Assembly: GCA_964385175.1 (NCBI GenBank)
Contig: CAYLNL010000002.1
Location: 1-64,000, forward strand
DNA: 64,000 nucleotides
From: CAYLNL01 sp964385175
Lineage (GTDB): Bacteria; Bacteroidota; Bacteroidia; Flavobacteriales; Flavobacteriaceae
Direction of reading: 5' to 3'
Part shown: piece after piece, positions 51,103 through 60,441 of the stretch
Layout of the letters: every line of letters begins with the position of its first letter
Position numbering within the stretch: position 1 is the stretch's first letter
The notes under the pieces: generated by a model
Databases searched by the model: none
What the model saw: the letters and a program-made list of their open reading frames with translations, nothing else
Told to the model about the DNA's origin: nothing
Position numbers and translations under genes: made by a program

Positions 51103-52653
51103 ATGGAACAGTTGAAACCACTTCTTGGCATTAAGGTAGAAAAAGAGAATCTCATCCAGTTAGAAAAAGGAAAAATACCTCCCCAGGCGCCAGATTTGGA
51201 AGAAGCAGTGTTGGGAGCCATGATGATTGATAAAAAAGGAGTGGATGAGGTGATTGATTTGCTACACCCCGACGCCTTTTACAAAGATGCTCATAAATAT
51301 ATTTATGAGGCTATCTTAAAACTTTTTGAAAGTTCAGAACCCATAGATTTATTGACTGTCTCGGCTAAACTTAGAAAGGAAGAGAAATTAGAGCTGGTAG
51401 GCGGCGATTTTTACCTCATTCAACTTACCAAACGAGTATCTTCATCTGCCCATATAGAATTTCATGCCCGCATTATTCTCCAAAAATATATTCAGCGACA
51501 GCTTATCCGAATTTCTAATGAAGTGATTGAACAGGCCTATGATGAGGCTACCGATGTCTTTGACCTCTTAGATAATGCCGAAGCAAAACTCTATGAAGTA
51601 ACCCAGGGCAACATACGAAAATCATCTGAAACAGCGCAAAATCTCGTTATACAGGCGCGCAAACGAATAGAGGAGATTTCCAATAAAAAAGGATTGAGCG
51701 GAATACCCTCCGGCTTTGAAAAATTAGACAGGCTCACCTCTGGGTGGCAGCCCAGCGACTTGGTGGTTATTGCCGCCCGCCCCGGTATGGGAAAAACTGC
51801 TTTTGTACTTTCCATGGCAAGGAATGTAGCTGTAGAAAGTAATATACCCGTGGCTATTTTTTCCTTAGAAATGTCTTCCCTTCAACTCATTACCCGCTTA
51901 ATTTCTTCTGAAACCGCCATTTCTTCCGAGAAACTGCGCACCGGGCGATTAGAAAAATATGAGTGGGAACAGCTCAATATAAAAGTAAAAGACCTTGAAA
52001 AAGCCCCGCTTTACATAGATGACACCCCATCGCTCTCTATTTTCGATTTACGCGCCAAGGCGCGCCGGTTAGCTTCACAACATGGCATTAAACTGGTGGT
52101 TATTGATTATTTGCAACTGATGACTACCGGCGCCAGCCAGAAAGGAGGAAACCGGGAGCAAGAAATTTCTACCATTTCCCGAAACCTGAAGGCCCTTGCC
52201 AAAGAATTAGACCTGCCGGTTATCGCCATTTCCCAGCTTTCAAGAGCCGTGGAAACCCGCGGAGGCAGCAAACGACCCTTGCTTTCCGACCTTCGCGAGT
52301 CGGGCGCCATTGAGCAAGATGCAGATATTGTATCGTTTATTTACCGCCCCGAATATTATAAAATTGATGAGTGGGACGATGAGGAGCGTACCCCCACACA
52401 GGGGCAGGCTGAGTTTATGGTGGCGAAACACCGAAACGGCGGATTAGACAGCATACGACTTAAATTTATAGGGCATTTGGGTAAATTTGAAAATCTGGAC
52501 GATTTTGGCACGGTTGAATTTCACTCTAAAATGAATGGACCAGGAAACGATGCCTTTGCCAAACGGGCGCTCTCCCAACCTCGTGAGGCTTTTGAAACAG
52601 ATAAAGACTCACCATTTACAAATACCCCCGATGATGACGAGGTGCCTTTTTAA
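51103..52653 (+). CDS. dnaB: Replicative DNA helicase DnaB
   Basis: A 516-residue hexameric helicase. The N-terminal domain (PPQAPDLEEAVLGAMMID onward) is followed by a RecA-like ATPase domain with Walker A AARPGMGKTAF, Walker B VVIDYLQLM and the EISTISRNLKALAKELDLPVIAISQLSR region. Length is normal and I see no intein. The C-terminus overlaps the start of the next gene by about 20 bp. Confidence 0.97.
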   Translation: MEQLKPLLGIKVEKENLIQLEKGKIPPQAPDLEEAVLGAMMIDKKGVDEVIDLLHPDAFYKDAHKYIYEAILKLFESSEPIDLLTVSAKLRKEEKLELVGGDFYLIQLTKRVSSSAHIEFHARIILQKYIQRQLIRISNEVIEQAYDEATDVFDLLDNAEAKLYEVTQGNIRKSSETAQNLVIQARKRIEEISNKKGLSGIPSGFEKLDRLTSGWQPSDLVVIAARPGMGKTAFVLSMARNVAVESNIPVAIFSLEMSSLQLITRLISSETAISSEKLRTGRLEKYEWEQLNIKVKDLEKAPLYIDDTPSLSIFDLRAKARRLASQHGIKLVVIDYLQLMTTGASQKGGNREQEISTISRNLKALAKELDLPVIAISQLSRAVETRGGSKRPLLSDLRESGAIEQDADIVSFIYRPEYYKIDEWDDEERTPTQGQAEFMVAKHRNGGLDSIRLKFIGHLGKFENLDDFGTVEFHSKMNGPGNDAFAKRALSQPREAFETDKDSPFTNTPDDDEVPF

Positions 52654-53911
52654 ACAAAAACGAGTATTCTTACTGTTTGTATTCATTCTAAGCGTGGGGA
52701 AAATATGGGCAGACATTCTCATCCCCATGGATGCCGAAGGTCAGAAAAACCACCTCAAAGCCTACGGAATAGCGTACTTTGCCATTGCCCAAAAATTTAA
52801 AATACAATGGCTCCTCAACTACCGCGGCGGCTCTTTCCTCTTGCCCGATGCAGATGTGTTGCGTAAAGAATGCCAGATAAGAGGCGTTTCGTTTGAGGTA
52901 CTCTCTCAAACCGCCGCCCAAGAGCTGTTAGCTTCCATAGGCAGCCCCGCTGTAAACCAGGAAGCGGTGCTGTTAGAAAAAGCCCCTAAAATAGCCGTCT
53001 ATTCTCCCGAAGGAAAACAACCCTGGGACGATGCCGTAACCCTGGTGCTCACCTATGCCGAAATTCCCTATAAAATTATGTATGATGAAGCGGTACTAAA
53101 CGATAAACTTTTACAATATGACTGGTTGCACTTGCACCACGAAGATTTTACAGGGCAATATGGCAAGTTCTATGGCGCCTATCGCATGGCCCCCTGGTAT
53201 ATTGAAGAGAAAAAAAACGCCGAAGCCCTTGCAAACCAGTTGGGTTACAGTAAAGTTTCGGAAGAAAAACGCGCCGTTGCCCTAAAAATACGCGACTACG
53301 TAATAGGAGGGGGCTTTATGTTTGCCATGTGCTCTGCCACAGATAGTTTTGACATTGCCCTGGCGGCAGAGGGAATTGATATTTGTGAACCGATGTTTGA
53401 CGGTGACCCTTCGGAAGCCAACTATCAAAGCAAAATAGACTATTCTAAAACATTTGCCTTTACAAACTTTTTGCTCGAGCGCGACCCATACGCATACGAG
53501 TTTTCTTCTATTGATATGACCAATAAACGGTCAGTGCCTAAAGAAACAGATTATTTTTCACTGATGGATTTTTCTGCCAAGTGGGATGCCGTTCCTACCA
53601 TGCTATGCCAAAACCATACCGCCCTGGTGAAAGGGTTTATGGGGCAAACCACAGCCTATGACCCAAAACAAATTAAAGCCTCTGTTTTGGTGCTCGGCGA
53701 AAATAAGCTGAATGGCGAGGTACGCTACCTTCATGGCATTAAAGGAAAGGGGTTTTTTACGTTTTATGGCGGCCACGACCCGGAAGACTACCAACACCGG
53801 GTTGGCGACCCTAAAACAGAATTAGAACTACACCCCACTTCGCCCGGTTACCGGCTCATCCTCAATAATGTGCTTTTCCCGGCAGCCCGTAAGAAAAACC
53901 AGAAAACATAG
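52631..53911 (+). CDS. Exported conserved protein linked to dnaB (often mislabelled asparagine synthetase B)
   Basis: A protein of about 427 residues. A signal peptide (FLLFVFILSVGKIWA) is followed by ADILIPMDAEGQKNHLKAYGIAYF, AYRMAPWYIE, GGGFMFAMCSATDSFDIALAAEGIDICEPMFDGDP and a C-terminal GKGFFTFYGGHDPEDYQHRVGDPKTELELHPTSPGYRLILNN. This family regularly lies beside dnaB in Bacteroidota and is often named asparagine synthetase B, although no such catalytic motifs are present and the signal peptide argues against it. The glutamine-amidotransferase-like GGHDPED region might be a degenerate class I amidotransferase fold. The start is at ATG 52631 or 52634, inside the end of dnaB. Confidence 0.8.
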   Translation: MMTRCLFKQKRVFLLFVFILSVGKIWADILIPMDAEGQKNHLKAYGIAYFAIAQKFKIQWLLNYRGGSFLLPDADVLRKECQIRGVSFEVLSQTAAQELLASIGSPAVNQEAVLLEKAPKIAVYSPEGKQPWDDAVTLVLTYAEIPYKIMYDEAVLNDKLLQYDWLHLHHEDFTGQYGKFYGAYRMAPWYIEEKKNAEALANQLGYSKVSEEKRAVALKIRDYVIGGGFMFAMCSATDSFDIALAAEGIDICEPMFDGDPSEANYQSKIDYSKTFAFTNFLLERDPYAYEFSSIDMTNKRSVPKETDYFSLMDFSAKWDAVPTMLCQNHTALVKGFMGQTTAYDPKQIKASVLVLGENKLNGEVRYLHGIKGKGFFTFYGGHDPEDYQHRVGDPKTELELHPTSPGYRLILNNVLFPAARKKNQKT

Positions 53912-54017
53912 CCCGCAAACTGTTTTCTTATAAAAGATGAAGAAACAACCCGTCATTTCCCCGAATTTTCAATGCTTGTTCACAGCCAGCTCAGGAACTA
54001 CTACTCTCTAAAAATAA

Positions 54018-54037
54018 TTACCTTATATATAAGGTAA
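54018..54037. promoter_or_regulatory. Perfect 20-bp palindrome between convergent genes
   Basis: TTACCTTATATATAAGGTAA is its own reverse complement. It lies between the convergent dnaB-linked gene and mscL. It could be a weak bidirectional terminator or a protein-binding site; its AT-rich stem makes strong termination unlikely. Confidence 0.4.
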
Positions 54038-54064
54038 CTATATTATAACCTAATACCTTCTCTT

Positions 54065-54487
54065 TTATCCCCGCTGCCTGCGCAACTCATCTCGTATTTC
54101 GGTTAGCAACTCTTCCTGGGTAGGCCCTTTGGGCGCTTCCGGCTGCACCTCGGCTTGTTTGCGGTTCTTTTCGTAGTTCCTCAACACCATAAAAACAAAA
54201 AAGCCAATGATAATGAAGTCGATGACTGTTTGCAGGAAACTCCCGTAGCGGATGCTAACGGCGGCTTGGGTAACTGCCCCGGCGGCATCCTGCACTTCTT
54301 CTTGTAAAACCCATTGCAGTTCGTTGAAATTTACCCCGCCCAGGAGCAACCCGATGGGCGGCATCAGTACGCCTTCGGTAAAGGAGGCTACTATTTTCCC
54401 GAAAGCGCCGCCGATGATAACGGCGGTGGCGAGGTTTACAATGTCTCCCTTCATGAGGAAGGCTTTAAATTCTCTAAAAAGACCCAT
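54065..54487 (-). CDS. mscL: Large-conductance mechanosensitive channel MscL
   Basis: A 140-residue inner-membrane channel that opens under hypo-osmotic stress. It starts MGLFREFKAFLMKGDIVNLATAVIIGGAFGKIVASFTE, the first pore helix; the second helix is FLQTVIDFIIIGFFVFMVLRNYEKNRK; the C-terminal helix (LLTEIRDELRRQ) is also present. Length is normal. Confidence 0.96.
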   Translation of the reverse strand: MGLFREFKAFLMKGDIVNLATAVIIGGAFGKIVASFTEGVLMPPIGLLLGGVNFNELQWVLQEEVQDAAGAVTQAAVSIRYGSFLQTVIDFIIIGFFVFMVLRNYEKNRKQAEVQPEAPKGPTQEELLTEIRDELRRQRG

Positions 54488-54616
54488 ATTTTTTTTGGTT
54501 TAAGGGATTACGTGCAGGCGAAAGTACACAAAAATTCTCTTTGCATAGCGGTTTTTAATGATGGGGACGTGCCACTTTGGGTTGGGAATAAAAGTAATTT
54601 TACCCGGTGTTTCCCG

Positions 54617-55723
54617 CTACTCCAAAAAAACCCGCTTCACGCGCGGGGAAATGCCTGTGATGAGTTCATACGAGATAGTGCCGGCGGCTTCGGCAAGCGT
54701 TTCGGCGGTGGGGGCTGCGCCAAAGACCAACACTTCGTCGCCCTCGCGGCAGGGAATTTCCGTAACGTCTATCATCAACATATCCATACACACATTCCCG
54801 ATAATCGGCGCCCGTTTTCCGTGCAGCGTTACAAAACCTTTGCCGTTGCCATAGCGCCGCCCGATGCCGTCTGCATGCCCCAGCGGCAACGTAGCGGTTA
54901 CCGTTGGTTTTTCTGCCACAAAAGCGCGGCTGTAGCCCACCGATTCTCCTTTGGCGATGTGGTGAAGCTGGGCGATGACGGTTTTTAACTCAGCTATGGG
55001 CTTCAGGTATTGACTGTATGCCGGGTCATTTCCGAAGCCATACAACCCGATGCCGCTTCGCACCATGTCAAAAGCGGCTACATCGGCATAGTTCAAAATG
55101 CCGGAGGTGTTCAGCAGGTGGTAAAGGGGTTTGTACCCGATGCCGGCCTGTAACCGGCGGGTTATTTGCCCAAACAAATCTATCTGCCGCAATATAAATG
55201 GCTTTTCGGTAAGGTCTTCCGAAGCCATGAGGTGCGAAAAAGCAGAAACCACACGCAGCGCCGGCGCATGCGCGAGCGCAGCCGAAACTGCCTCTATCTC
55301 GGTTGCTTCAAACCCCAGGCGGTTTAAGCCGGTGTTGAATTTGAGGTGAATGGGATAGTTTTTTTGCCCGGTTTCCCGGGCAGTTTTTACGAAGGCATCT
55401 AACAGGTAAGGGGCATAAATGGCAGGCTCCAGCCTATTTTCCAGCAGCAGCTGCAAGTTGGCCAGCTGCGGATGCAGTACCAAAATAGGTTTATGTATGC
55501 CGGCATGGCGCAATGCAACGCCTTCAGAAGTGTATGCCACGGCAAAGTAGTCTATGCCAAGACGTTCTAAATGAAGAGCTATTTCTACCGCCCCGTTGCC
55601 ATAGGCGGCGGCTTTTACCACCGCCATAAACAGGGTTCGCGGGAGGAGTTTAGATTGTAAAAAATGAAAGTTATGGGTGAGATTGCCCAAGTGAATCTCT
55701 AACGTGGTTTCTTCAACGGGCAT
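54617..55723 (-). CDS. alr: Alanine racemase
   Basis: A 368-residue PLP enzyme that makes D-alanine for peptidoglycan. The PLP-binding Lys is K37 in FMAVVKAAAYGNG, slightly different from the common VKADAYGHG. The catalytic Tyr lies in the KGESVGYSRAFVA region, and CMDMLMIDVTEIP is present. It overlaps tdk by 11 bp on the same strand and appears cotranscribed with it. The gene is somewhat GC-richer than its neighbours. Confidence 0.93.
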   Translation of the reverse strand: MPVEETTLEIHLGNLTHNFHFLQSKLLPRTLFMAVVKAAAYGNGAVEIALHLERLGIDYFAVAYTSEGVALRHAGIHKPILVLHPQLANLQLLLENRLEPAIYAPYLLDAFVKTARETGQKNYPIHLKFNTGLNRLGFEATEIEAVSAALAHAPALRVVSAFSHLMASEDLTEKPFILRQIDLFGQITRRLQAGIGYKPLYHLLNTSGILNYADVAAFDMVRSGIGLYGFGNDPAYSQYLKPIAELKTVIAQLHHIAKGESVGYSRAFVAEKPTVTATLPLGHADGIGRRYGNGKGFVTLHGKRAPIIGNVCMDMLMIDVTEIPCREGDEVLVFGAAPTAETLAEAAGTISYELITGISPRVKRVFLE

Positions 55724-56366
55724 GTTCAGAGCGGTCTTTTTCGCCGGAGAGTTCTAATGGGTCATTCACCTCCAGCTTGTTTACTTTTTCTTGCAACATG
55801 GCTTTATAATAAGCGCCACGACTCAATGGTTCATATATATCTGCTTCGCCAAGGAGAACCAGGCGATTGCTGGGCGATTTCCGGTAGCTATACTGCGCCA
55901 GGTTGCCGGTACGGGTGCAAATGGCGTGCACCTTGGTTACATATTCTGCCGTTGCCATAAGCGCGGGCATAGGGCCAAAAGGGTTTCCTTTAAAATCCAT
56001 ATCCAGCCCTGCTATAATAACCCGTATGCCACTATTCGCCAGGTCGTTGCAGACACTTACAATCTCATCGTCAAAAAACTGCGCCTCATCAATGCCCACC
56101 ACCTCGCACCCATCTGCCAAAAGCCGTATGTTGGCGGCTGCCGGAACGGGCGTGGAGCGAATTTGGTTGGCATCGTGCGAAACTACCATTTCCTCGTGGT
56201 AACGATTGTCTAACACGGGTTTAAATATTTCTACCTTTTGCTTGGCAAACTGGGCGCGCTTTAGCCGGCGAATCAATTCTTCGGTTTTCCCAGAAAACAT
56301 AGAGCCGCAGATAACCTCTATCCACCCAAACTGTTCCTTATAATTAATAGTGTTTTCGAGAAACAT
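55713..56366 (-). CDS. tdk: Thymidine kinase
   Basis: A 217-residue type II thymidine kinase of the salvage pathway. Walker A GSMFSGKT is at 21-28, followed by FKPVLDNRY, the DEAQFF motif with the catalytic Glu, and the lasso loop CTRTGNLAQYSYRKSPSNRLVLLGEADIYEPLSR. The ATG at 56366 is used; an in-frame extension to 56504 has no family similarity and crosses a likely -7 box (56445-56452). The gene ends inside alr. Confidence 0.94.
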   Translation of the reverse strand: MFLENTINYKEQFGWIEVICGSMFSGKTEELIRRLKRAQFAKQKVEIFKPVLDNRYHEEMVVSHDANQIRSTPVPAAANIRLLADGCEVVGIDEAQFFDDEIVSVCNDLANSGIRVIIAGLDMDFKGNPFGPMPALMATAEYVTKVHAICTRTGNLAQYSYRKSPSNRLVLLGEADIYEPLSRGAYYKAMLQEKVNKLEVNDPLELSGEKDRSEHAR

Positions 56367-56638
56367 GGGAATTGCTATAAAATATGGGATAAAAATACAA
56401 GAGCATGTTGTAAGTTGTATTGAGAAAGCTGTGAAACCTGTAGGCAAAGATAAGGAAGCTAACCTGAATAATGTATATAAATAGAGTGAAAATTCGGAGC
56501 CCACAGCTAAGTAATCGGGTATAAGGCGGGAAGCCTGCGCAGCGTTATCTCCAAGAACACAAGACGTATAAATAGATGCGGAATATTAATTTTAGGGTAT
56601 GAGGGATGAACGGGTAAAATAACTCTCGGATTTTCTCC

Positions 56639-56646
56639 TATTTTTG
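56639..56646 (+). promoter_or_regulatory. -7 box for rsmI
   Basis: TATTTTTG matches TAnnTTTG, 19 bp before the ATG. The 299-bp spacer 56367-56665 contains this and the divergent tdk box, and nothing else that I recognise. Confidence 0.65.
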
Positions 56647-56665
56647 TACTCATAGCCCTTACAAC

Positions 56666-57382
56666 ATGGCAAAACTCTATCTCATTCCCACGCCCATTGG
56701 CAACTTAGAAGATATGACGCTTCGCGCTATCCGGGTTTTAAAGGAGGTAGATTTTATCCTTGCCGAGGATACGCGTACCAGCGGCAACCTGCTAAAACAC
56801 TTTGGCATTGAAACTCCGGTCTATAGCCACCACATTCACAACGAGCATAAAACAGTGGAGGGAATTGTAGCCCGGCTGAAGGAGGGCGCCACGGGCGCGC
56901 TCGTGAGCGATGCGGGTACGCCTGCTATCTCTGACCCTGGCTTTTTGTTAGTGCGGGCTTGTATTGCCAACAGCATTGCAGTGGAGTGCTTACCGGGCGC
57001 CACGGCTTTTGTTCCCGCGCTCGTGATGAGCGGATTGCCTGCCCAGCGGTTTGCGTTTGAGGGTTTTTTGCCCGATAAAAAGGGGCGACGGCAACGCTTA
57101 GAGGAATTGGCAGAAGAAACCCGCACCATGATTTTCTATGTGTCGCCTCATAAACTGGCGAAAACACTGGATGAATTTATCCATCACTTTGGGGAAAACC
57201 GGCAGGCGTCTCTCTCGCGGGAGATCTCTAAACTCCATGAGGAAACCATCCGGGGAAGTTTGAAAGAGGTAGAGCAACAGGTCGCCGCCCGCACACTGAA
57301 AGGTGAGATGGTGTTGGTGGTGGCAGGAAGGAGCGAAAGCAGGGGATATTTTTATTATATTTGGGTTTGTCTAATCCTTTGA
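56666..57382 (+). CDS. rsmI: 16S rRNA (cytidine(1402)-2'-O)-methyltransferase
   Basis: A 238-residue SAM-dependent methyltransferase that modifies C1402 in the decoding centre. Family motifs: LYLIPTPIGNLEDMTLRAIRVLKEVDFILAEDTRTS, VSDAGTPAISDPG, and CLPGATAFVPALVMSGLP. The last residues (YFYYIWVCLIL) are unlike the family and suggest a slightly changed C-terminus. Length is close to normal. Confidence 0.94.
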   Translation: MAKLYLIPTPIGNLEDMTLRAIRVLKEVDFILAEDTRTSGNLLKHFGIETPVYSHHIHNEHKTVEGIVARLKEGATGALVSDAGTPAISDPGFLLVRACIANSIAVECLPGATAFVPALVMSGLPAQRFAFEGFLPDKKGRRQRLEELAEETRTMIFYVSPHKLAKTLDEFIHHFGENRQASLSREISKLHEETIRGSLKEVEQQVAARTLKGEMVLVVAGRSESRGYFYYIWVCLIL

Positions 57383-57505
57383 TAGGCTGGGGAACCCCTG
57401 TGAACGTGTTTGAGAGGGGCCAATGGGCTAAAACAAAACAATGATAGAAGTCTTCGCCCCAAAAGGCTTCATTAAGAGTTTAAACAAATAAAACGTTCAA
57501 AACCG

Positions 57506-57513
57506 TATCTTTG
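57506..57513 (+). promoter_or_regulatory. -7 box for rpiB and the CDF gene
   Basis: TATCTTTG matches TAnnTTTG, 27 bp before the rpiB ATG. Confidence 0.6.
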
Positions 57514-57540
57514 TAAAAACATCTTAAAAACAAAAAACTA

Positions 57541-57975
57541 ATGACCGTATCTATCGGCAACGACCATGCCGGCACCGAGTACAAGTTCGCTATTGTAAAG
57601 CTGTTGGAAGGAATGGGCATAACGGTGCTCAATCACGGTACGGACGGAACGGAAAGCGTGGACTATCCGGATTTTGTGCATCCTGTCGCCAGGGATGTGG
57701 CCGACAAAACAGCTGCTTTTGGAATTGTTATTTGCGGCAGCGGCAACGGCACCGCTATAACGGCCAACAAACACCCTGAAATACGGGCTGCCGTTTGCTG
57801 GAACAAAGAACTCGCTCAATTAGCTCGTCAGCACAACAACGCCAACGTGCTGAGTATTCCCGCCCGCTTTACACCGCTTCCCCAGGTTTTAGAGATGGTG
57901 CAGGTGTTCCTTACAACCGGGTTTGAGGGAGGCAGGCACCAGGGAAGAATTGATAAAATCTCTGCAACAACCTAA
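57541..57975 (+). CDS. rpiB: Ribose-5-phosphate isomerase B
   Basis: A 144-residue isomerase of the pentose phosphate pathway (ribose 5-phosphate to ribulose 5-phosphate). It begins VSIGNDHAGTEYKF and has DYPDFVHPVARDV, the catalytic Cys in VICGSGNGTAITANKHP, and HNNANVLSIPARF. It is followed after one base by the cation transporter gene. Confidence 0.95.
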   Translation: MTVSIGNDHAGTEYKFAIVKLLEGMGITVLNHGTDGTESVDYPDFVHPVARDVADKTAAFGIVICGSGNGTAITANKHPEIRAAVCWNKELAQLARQHNNANVLSIPARFTPLPQVLEMVQVFLTTGFEGGRHQGRIDKISATT

Positions 57976-57976
57976 T

Positions 57977-58888
57977 ATGCCCCACACCCACCCGCATACG
58001 CACACGCACAGCCACCAGAAGGGCAGAAACCTGCTTCTTACCGTTATTTTAAACGTCCTGATAACGCTTTCTCAAATTATAGGTGGATTTATTTCCGGGA
58101 GCTTAGCCCTTCTTTCTGATGCGCTTCACAATTTTACCGATGTGGTTTCCTTAGTGGTGAGTTATATAGCCTATAGACTTTCCAAAAGAAAAGCCTCTCC
58201 GCACCGAACCTTCGGGTTTAAACGAGCGGAAATCATCGCTGCCTTTATCAACGCATCTACCTTGCTTGTAGTTGCCTTTTTGTTGATTATAGAAGCTGTA
58301 AAGCATTTTCTTCATCCCGCCCAGATAGGCGCTAATATTGTAATATGGCTTTCGCTCCTGGGTATCGTAGCAAATGGATTTAGCGCCTTACTGCTGCGCC
58401 GGGATGCCGGTAAAAACCTCAACATCCGCTCTGCCTATCTGCACCTGCTCACAGACACACTGGCCAGCGTAGCGGTTTTAGCGGGTGGGTTGCTGATGAA
58501 GTATTATCAAATTTATCAAGTAGATAGCATTCTTACTTTTTTAATCGCTGTTTACCTCATTTACGTGGGGTATGGTTTGTTTCGGGAATCTGCCCGCATG
58601 CTTATGCTTTTTACCCCCCAGCACATCAACCTGGAAGAAGTAGCCCGCGAAGTCAATCAAATCCCCAAAGTAAACAAGCTACACCACATTCATATATGGG
58701 GTTTAAATGAGGACGAATTGCATTTGGAGGCGCATTTAGACCTCAAGGAAGACGTGAACATATCGGAATTTAATACTATTTTAAGTGAAATAGAGGAGCG
58801 CTTGCATCATAAGTTCCAGATAAACCACGTGAACATTCAACCCGAGTTTAATAAAGAAGACCCTAAGGATTTGATAGTTCAAGATTAA
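57977..58888 (+). CDS. Cation diffusion facilitator (zinc-type) transporter
   Basis: A 304-residue CDF protein. A His-rich N-terminus (HTHPHTHTHSH) precedes six membrane helices; metal-site motifs SDALHNFTD (helix 2) and HLLTDTLAS (helix 5) are intact, and the C-terminal cytoplasmic domain (LHHIHIWGLNEDELHLEAHLDL) is present. It probably exports Zn2+ or a similar metal in exchange for protons. The ATG at 57977 is one base after the rpiB stop; the longer open frame from 57923 overlaps rpiB and is rejected. Confidence 0.93.
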   Translation: MPHTHPHTHTHSHQKGRNLLLTVILNVLITLSQIIGGFISGSLALLSDALHNFTDVVSLVVSYIAYRLSKRKASPHRTFGFKRAEIIAAFINASTLLVVAFLLIIEAVKHFLHPAQIGANIVIWLSLLGIVANGFSALLLRRDAGKNLNIRSAYLHLLTDTLASVAVLAGGLLMKYYQIYQVDSILTFLIAVYLIYVGYGLFRESARMLMLFTPQHINLEEVAREVNQIPKVNKLHHIHIWGLNEDELHLEAHLDLKEDVNISEFNTILSEIEERLHHKFQINHVNIQPEFNKEDPKDLIVQD

Positions 58889-58919
58889 GCATTTTTTTAA
58901 TGTAAAATATACTAAAATC

Positions 58920-59414
58920 ATGCAAAATCAATCACTCAACCCCATCCATCTATATACCCTCTCTTTTGCAGACCTCACTCCCGCTCAGTTATATGCTATC
59001 CTTCAACTGCGCAGCGAAGTTTTTGTGGTAGAACAAAACTGCGCCTATCAAGACCTGGACGGGAAAGATGCCTTGGCGCTTCACCTAATAGGTGAAAAAG
59101 ACGGGAAGATAATTGCTTACACCCGCCTGTTCCGCGCAGGCGATTATTACCCTCACGCCAGTATTGGCAGGGTGGCGGTTAGCGCCCCCGAGCGCGCGCA
59201 CGGCTACGGGCACGCTATTCTAAAAGCCTCCATCCAGGTTATTCGCGAGGTTTTTAACGAGGAAATTATAGAAATCGGGGCGCAGACTCACCTCAAAAAA
59301 TTCTATGAAACACATGGATTTGCGGCAACGGGTAAAGAATACCTGGAAGATGGCATTCCCCATACTAAAATGCTCCGAAAACAAGCACTTTCCAAAAACC
59401 CAAGTAAGAAATAG
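58920..59414 (+). CDS. GNAT family N-acetyltransferase (ElaA-like)
   Basis: A 164-residue acetyltransferase. LRSEVFVVEQNCAYQDLDGKD and AYTRLFRAGDYYPHASIGRVAVSAPERAHGYGHAI match ElaA-type GNATs, the latter being the acetyl-CoA-binding segment. The substrate is unknown. It follows the transporter by 31 bp. Confidence 0.9.
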   Translation: MQNQSLNPIHLYTLSFADLTPAQLYAILQLRSEVFVVEQNCAYQDLDGKDALALHLIGEKDGKIIAYTRLFRAGDYYPHASIGRVAVSAPERAHGYGHAILKASIQVIREVFNEEIIEIGAQTHLKKFYETHGFAATGKEYLEDGIPHTKMLRKQALSKNPSKK

Positions 59415-59507
59415 CCTGTTTATAAGCTAATCTATATACAGGTAATTTTTTAAAGGTTAAAAATTTTATAAATAGTAAGATTTTCTTGCACAAGAACTAT
59501 TTTTTCT

Positions 59508-59515
59508 TATATTTG
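59508..59515 (+). promoter_or_regulatory. Promoter of the T9SS cargo gene
   Basis: TATATTTG (TAnnTTTG) with TTG at 59486-59488, 19 bp upstream: a good match to the two-part Bacteroidota promoter. It lies 26 bp before the ATG. Confidence 0.75.
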
Positions 59516-59541
59516 CGTAGTTATTGTAAAATATATAAACT

Positions 59542-60366
59542 ATGAAAAAAATTTACACGCTATTCCTGTTCTTTTTCTCCTTGGGGCTAATGGCCCAGGT
59601 GAATGTGGGTATTACAGGAAATGTAAACGGGGTTTACATTAACGAAATTCATTATGATAATACCGGAACGGATACCGGTGAATTTGTTGAAGTTGCAGGC
59701 CCTGCCGGAACCGATTTAAGCGCCTATTATATTACCCTTTATAATGGAGCCAATGGTAATAGCTATGCAGGTAGAGGGTTAACCACTCCGCTACCCAATC
59801 CCTATCAGTTATCGGGCATAATAGACAATGAAGGAAGCGGATTTGGCGCTGTGTCCTTTTCTATAAGGGATATCCAAAACGGTGCCCCAGATGGTATAGC
59901 CCTATCTATGATGGGAAGTACAGACGTTCAATTCCTGAGCTACGAGGGGAGTTTTGCTGCAAATGATGGTGCAGCTGGTACCCTCTTATCAGTAGATATC
60001 GGAGTAAGCGAAACAGACGCAACTCCTGTAGGATATTCTTTAGAATATGATGAAGCAGCCATGTCTTGGGTGGTAAGTACCAATGATAGTCCTGGAGAGC
60101 TACAGGCTGTTGTACTTTCAAACGAAGAAAACGCTATCGGGGAGTTTAATCTCTATCCTAACCCTGTTACTTCAGACATCCTCATGATTACCTCGGCTAA
60201 AAACAACGCTAAACAGGTTACTATTTTTGACATGTTAGGCAAACAAGTGCTCAGCAAAACCCTGGTAGATAAAACATTAGACGTTTCCAGCCTCCAGCCC
60301 GGCGTTTATATTATTAAAATTACCGAAGACAAAAAAACCGCTACCCGTAAACTGGTAGTTGAATAA
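59542..60366 (+). CDS. Secreted lamin-tail-like domain protein with T9SS sorting domain
   Basis: A 274-residue protein. The signal peptide ends near LMAQ. Residues about 30-190 resemble the lamin-tail-like domain found in extracellular nucleases and adhesins: INEIHYDNTGTDTGEFVEVAGPAGTDLSAYYITLYNG is the marker. The last 80 residues are a T9SS type A sorting domain (EFNLYPNPVTSDILMI, then VSSLQPGVYIIKITEDKKTATRKLVV). There is no nuclease domain, so it may be a stand-alone surface or binding protein. A strong terminator follows. Confidence 0.85.
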   Translation: MKKIYTLFLFFFSLGLMAQVNVGITGNVNGVYINEIHYDNTGTDTGEFVEVAGPAGTDLSAYYITLYNGANGNSYAGRGLTTPLPNPYQLSGIIDNEGSGFGAVSFSIRDIQNGAPDGIALSMMGSTDVQFLSYEGSFAANDGAAGTLLSVDIGVSETDATPVGYSLEYDEAAMSWVVSTNDSPGELQAVVLSNEENAIGEFNLYPNPVTSDILMITSAKNNAKQVTIFDMLGKQVLSKTLVDKTLDVSSLQPGVYIIKITEDKKTATRKLVVE

Positions 60367-60414
60367 TTTTAAAAAACCATACCCATACGCAACGCAATGG
60401 TTGTATATCTTTTC

Positions 60415-60441
60415 AAGGCTGCTATATAATAGCAGCCTTTT
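60415..60441 (+). terminator. Intrinsic terminator after the T9SS gene
   Basis: The stem AAGGCTGCTAT / ATAGCAGCCTT with a three-base loop is followed by a T run. Confidence 0.85.

Noticed and set aside
54314..54988. 224-codon open frame on the plus strand across mscL and alr
   Set aside because: It is antisense to two well recognised genes and has no family features.
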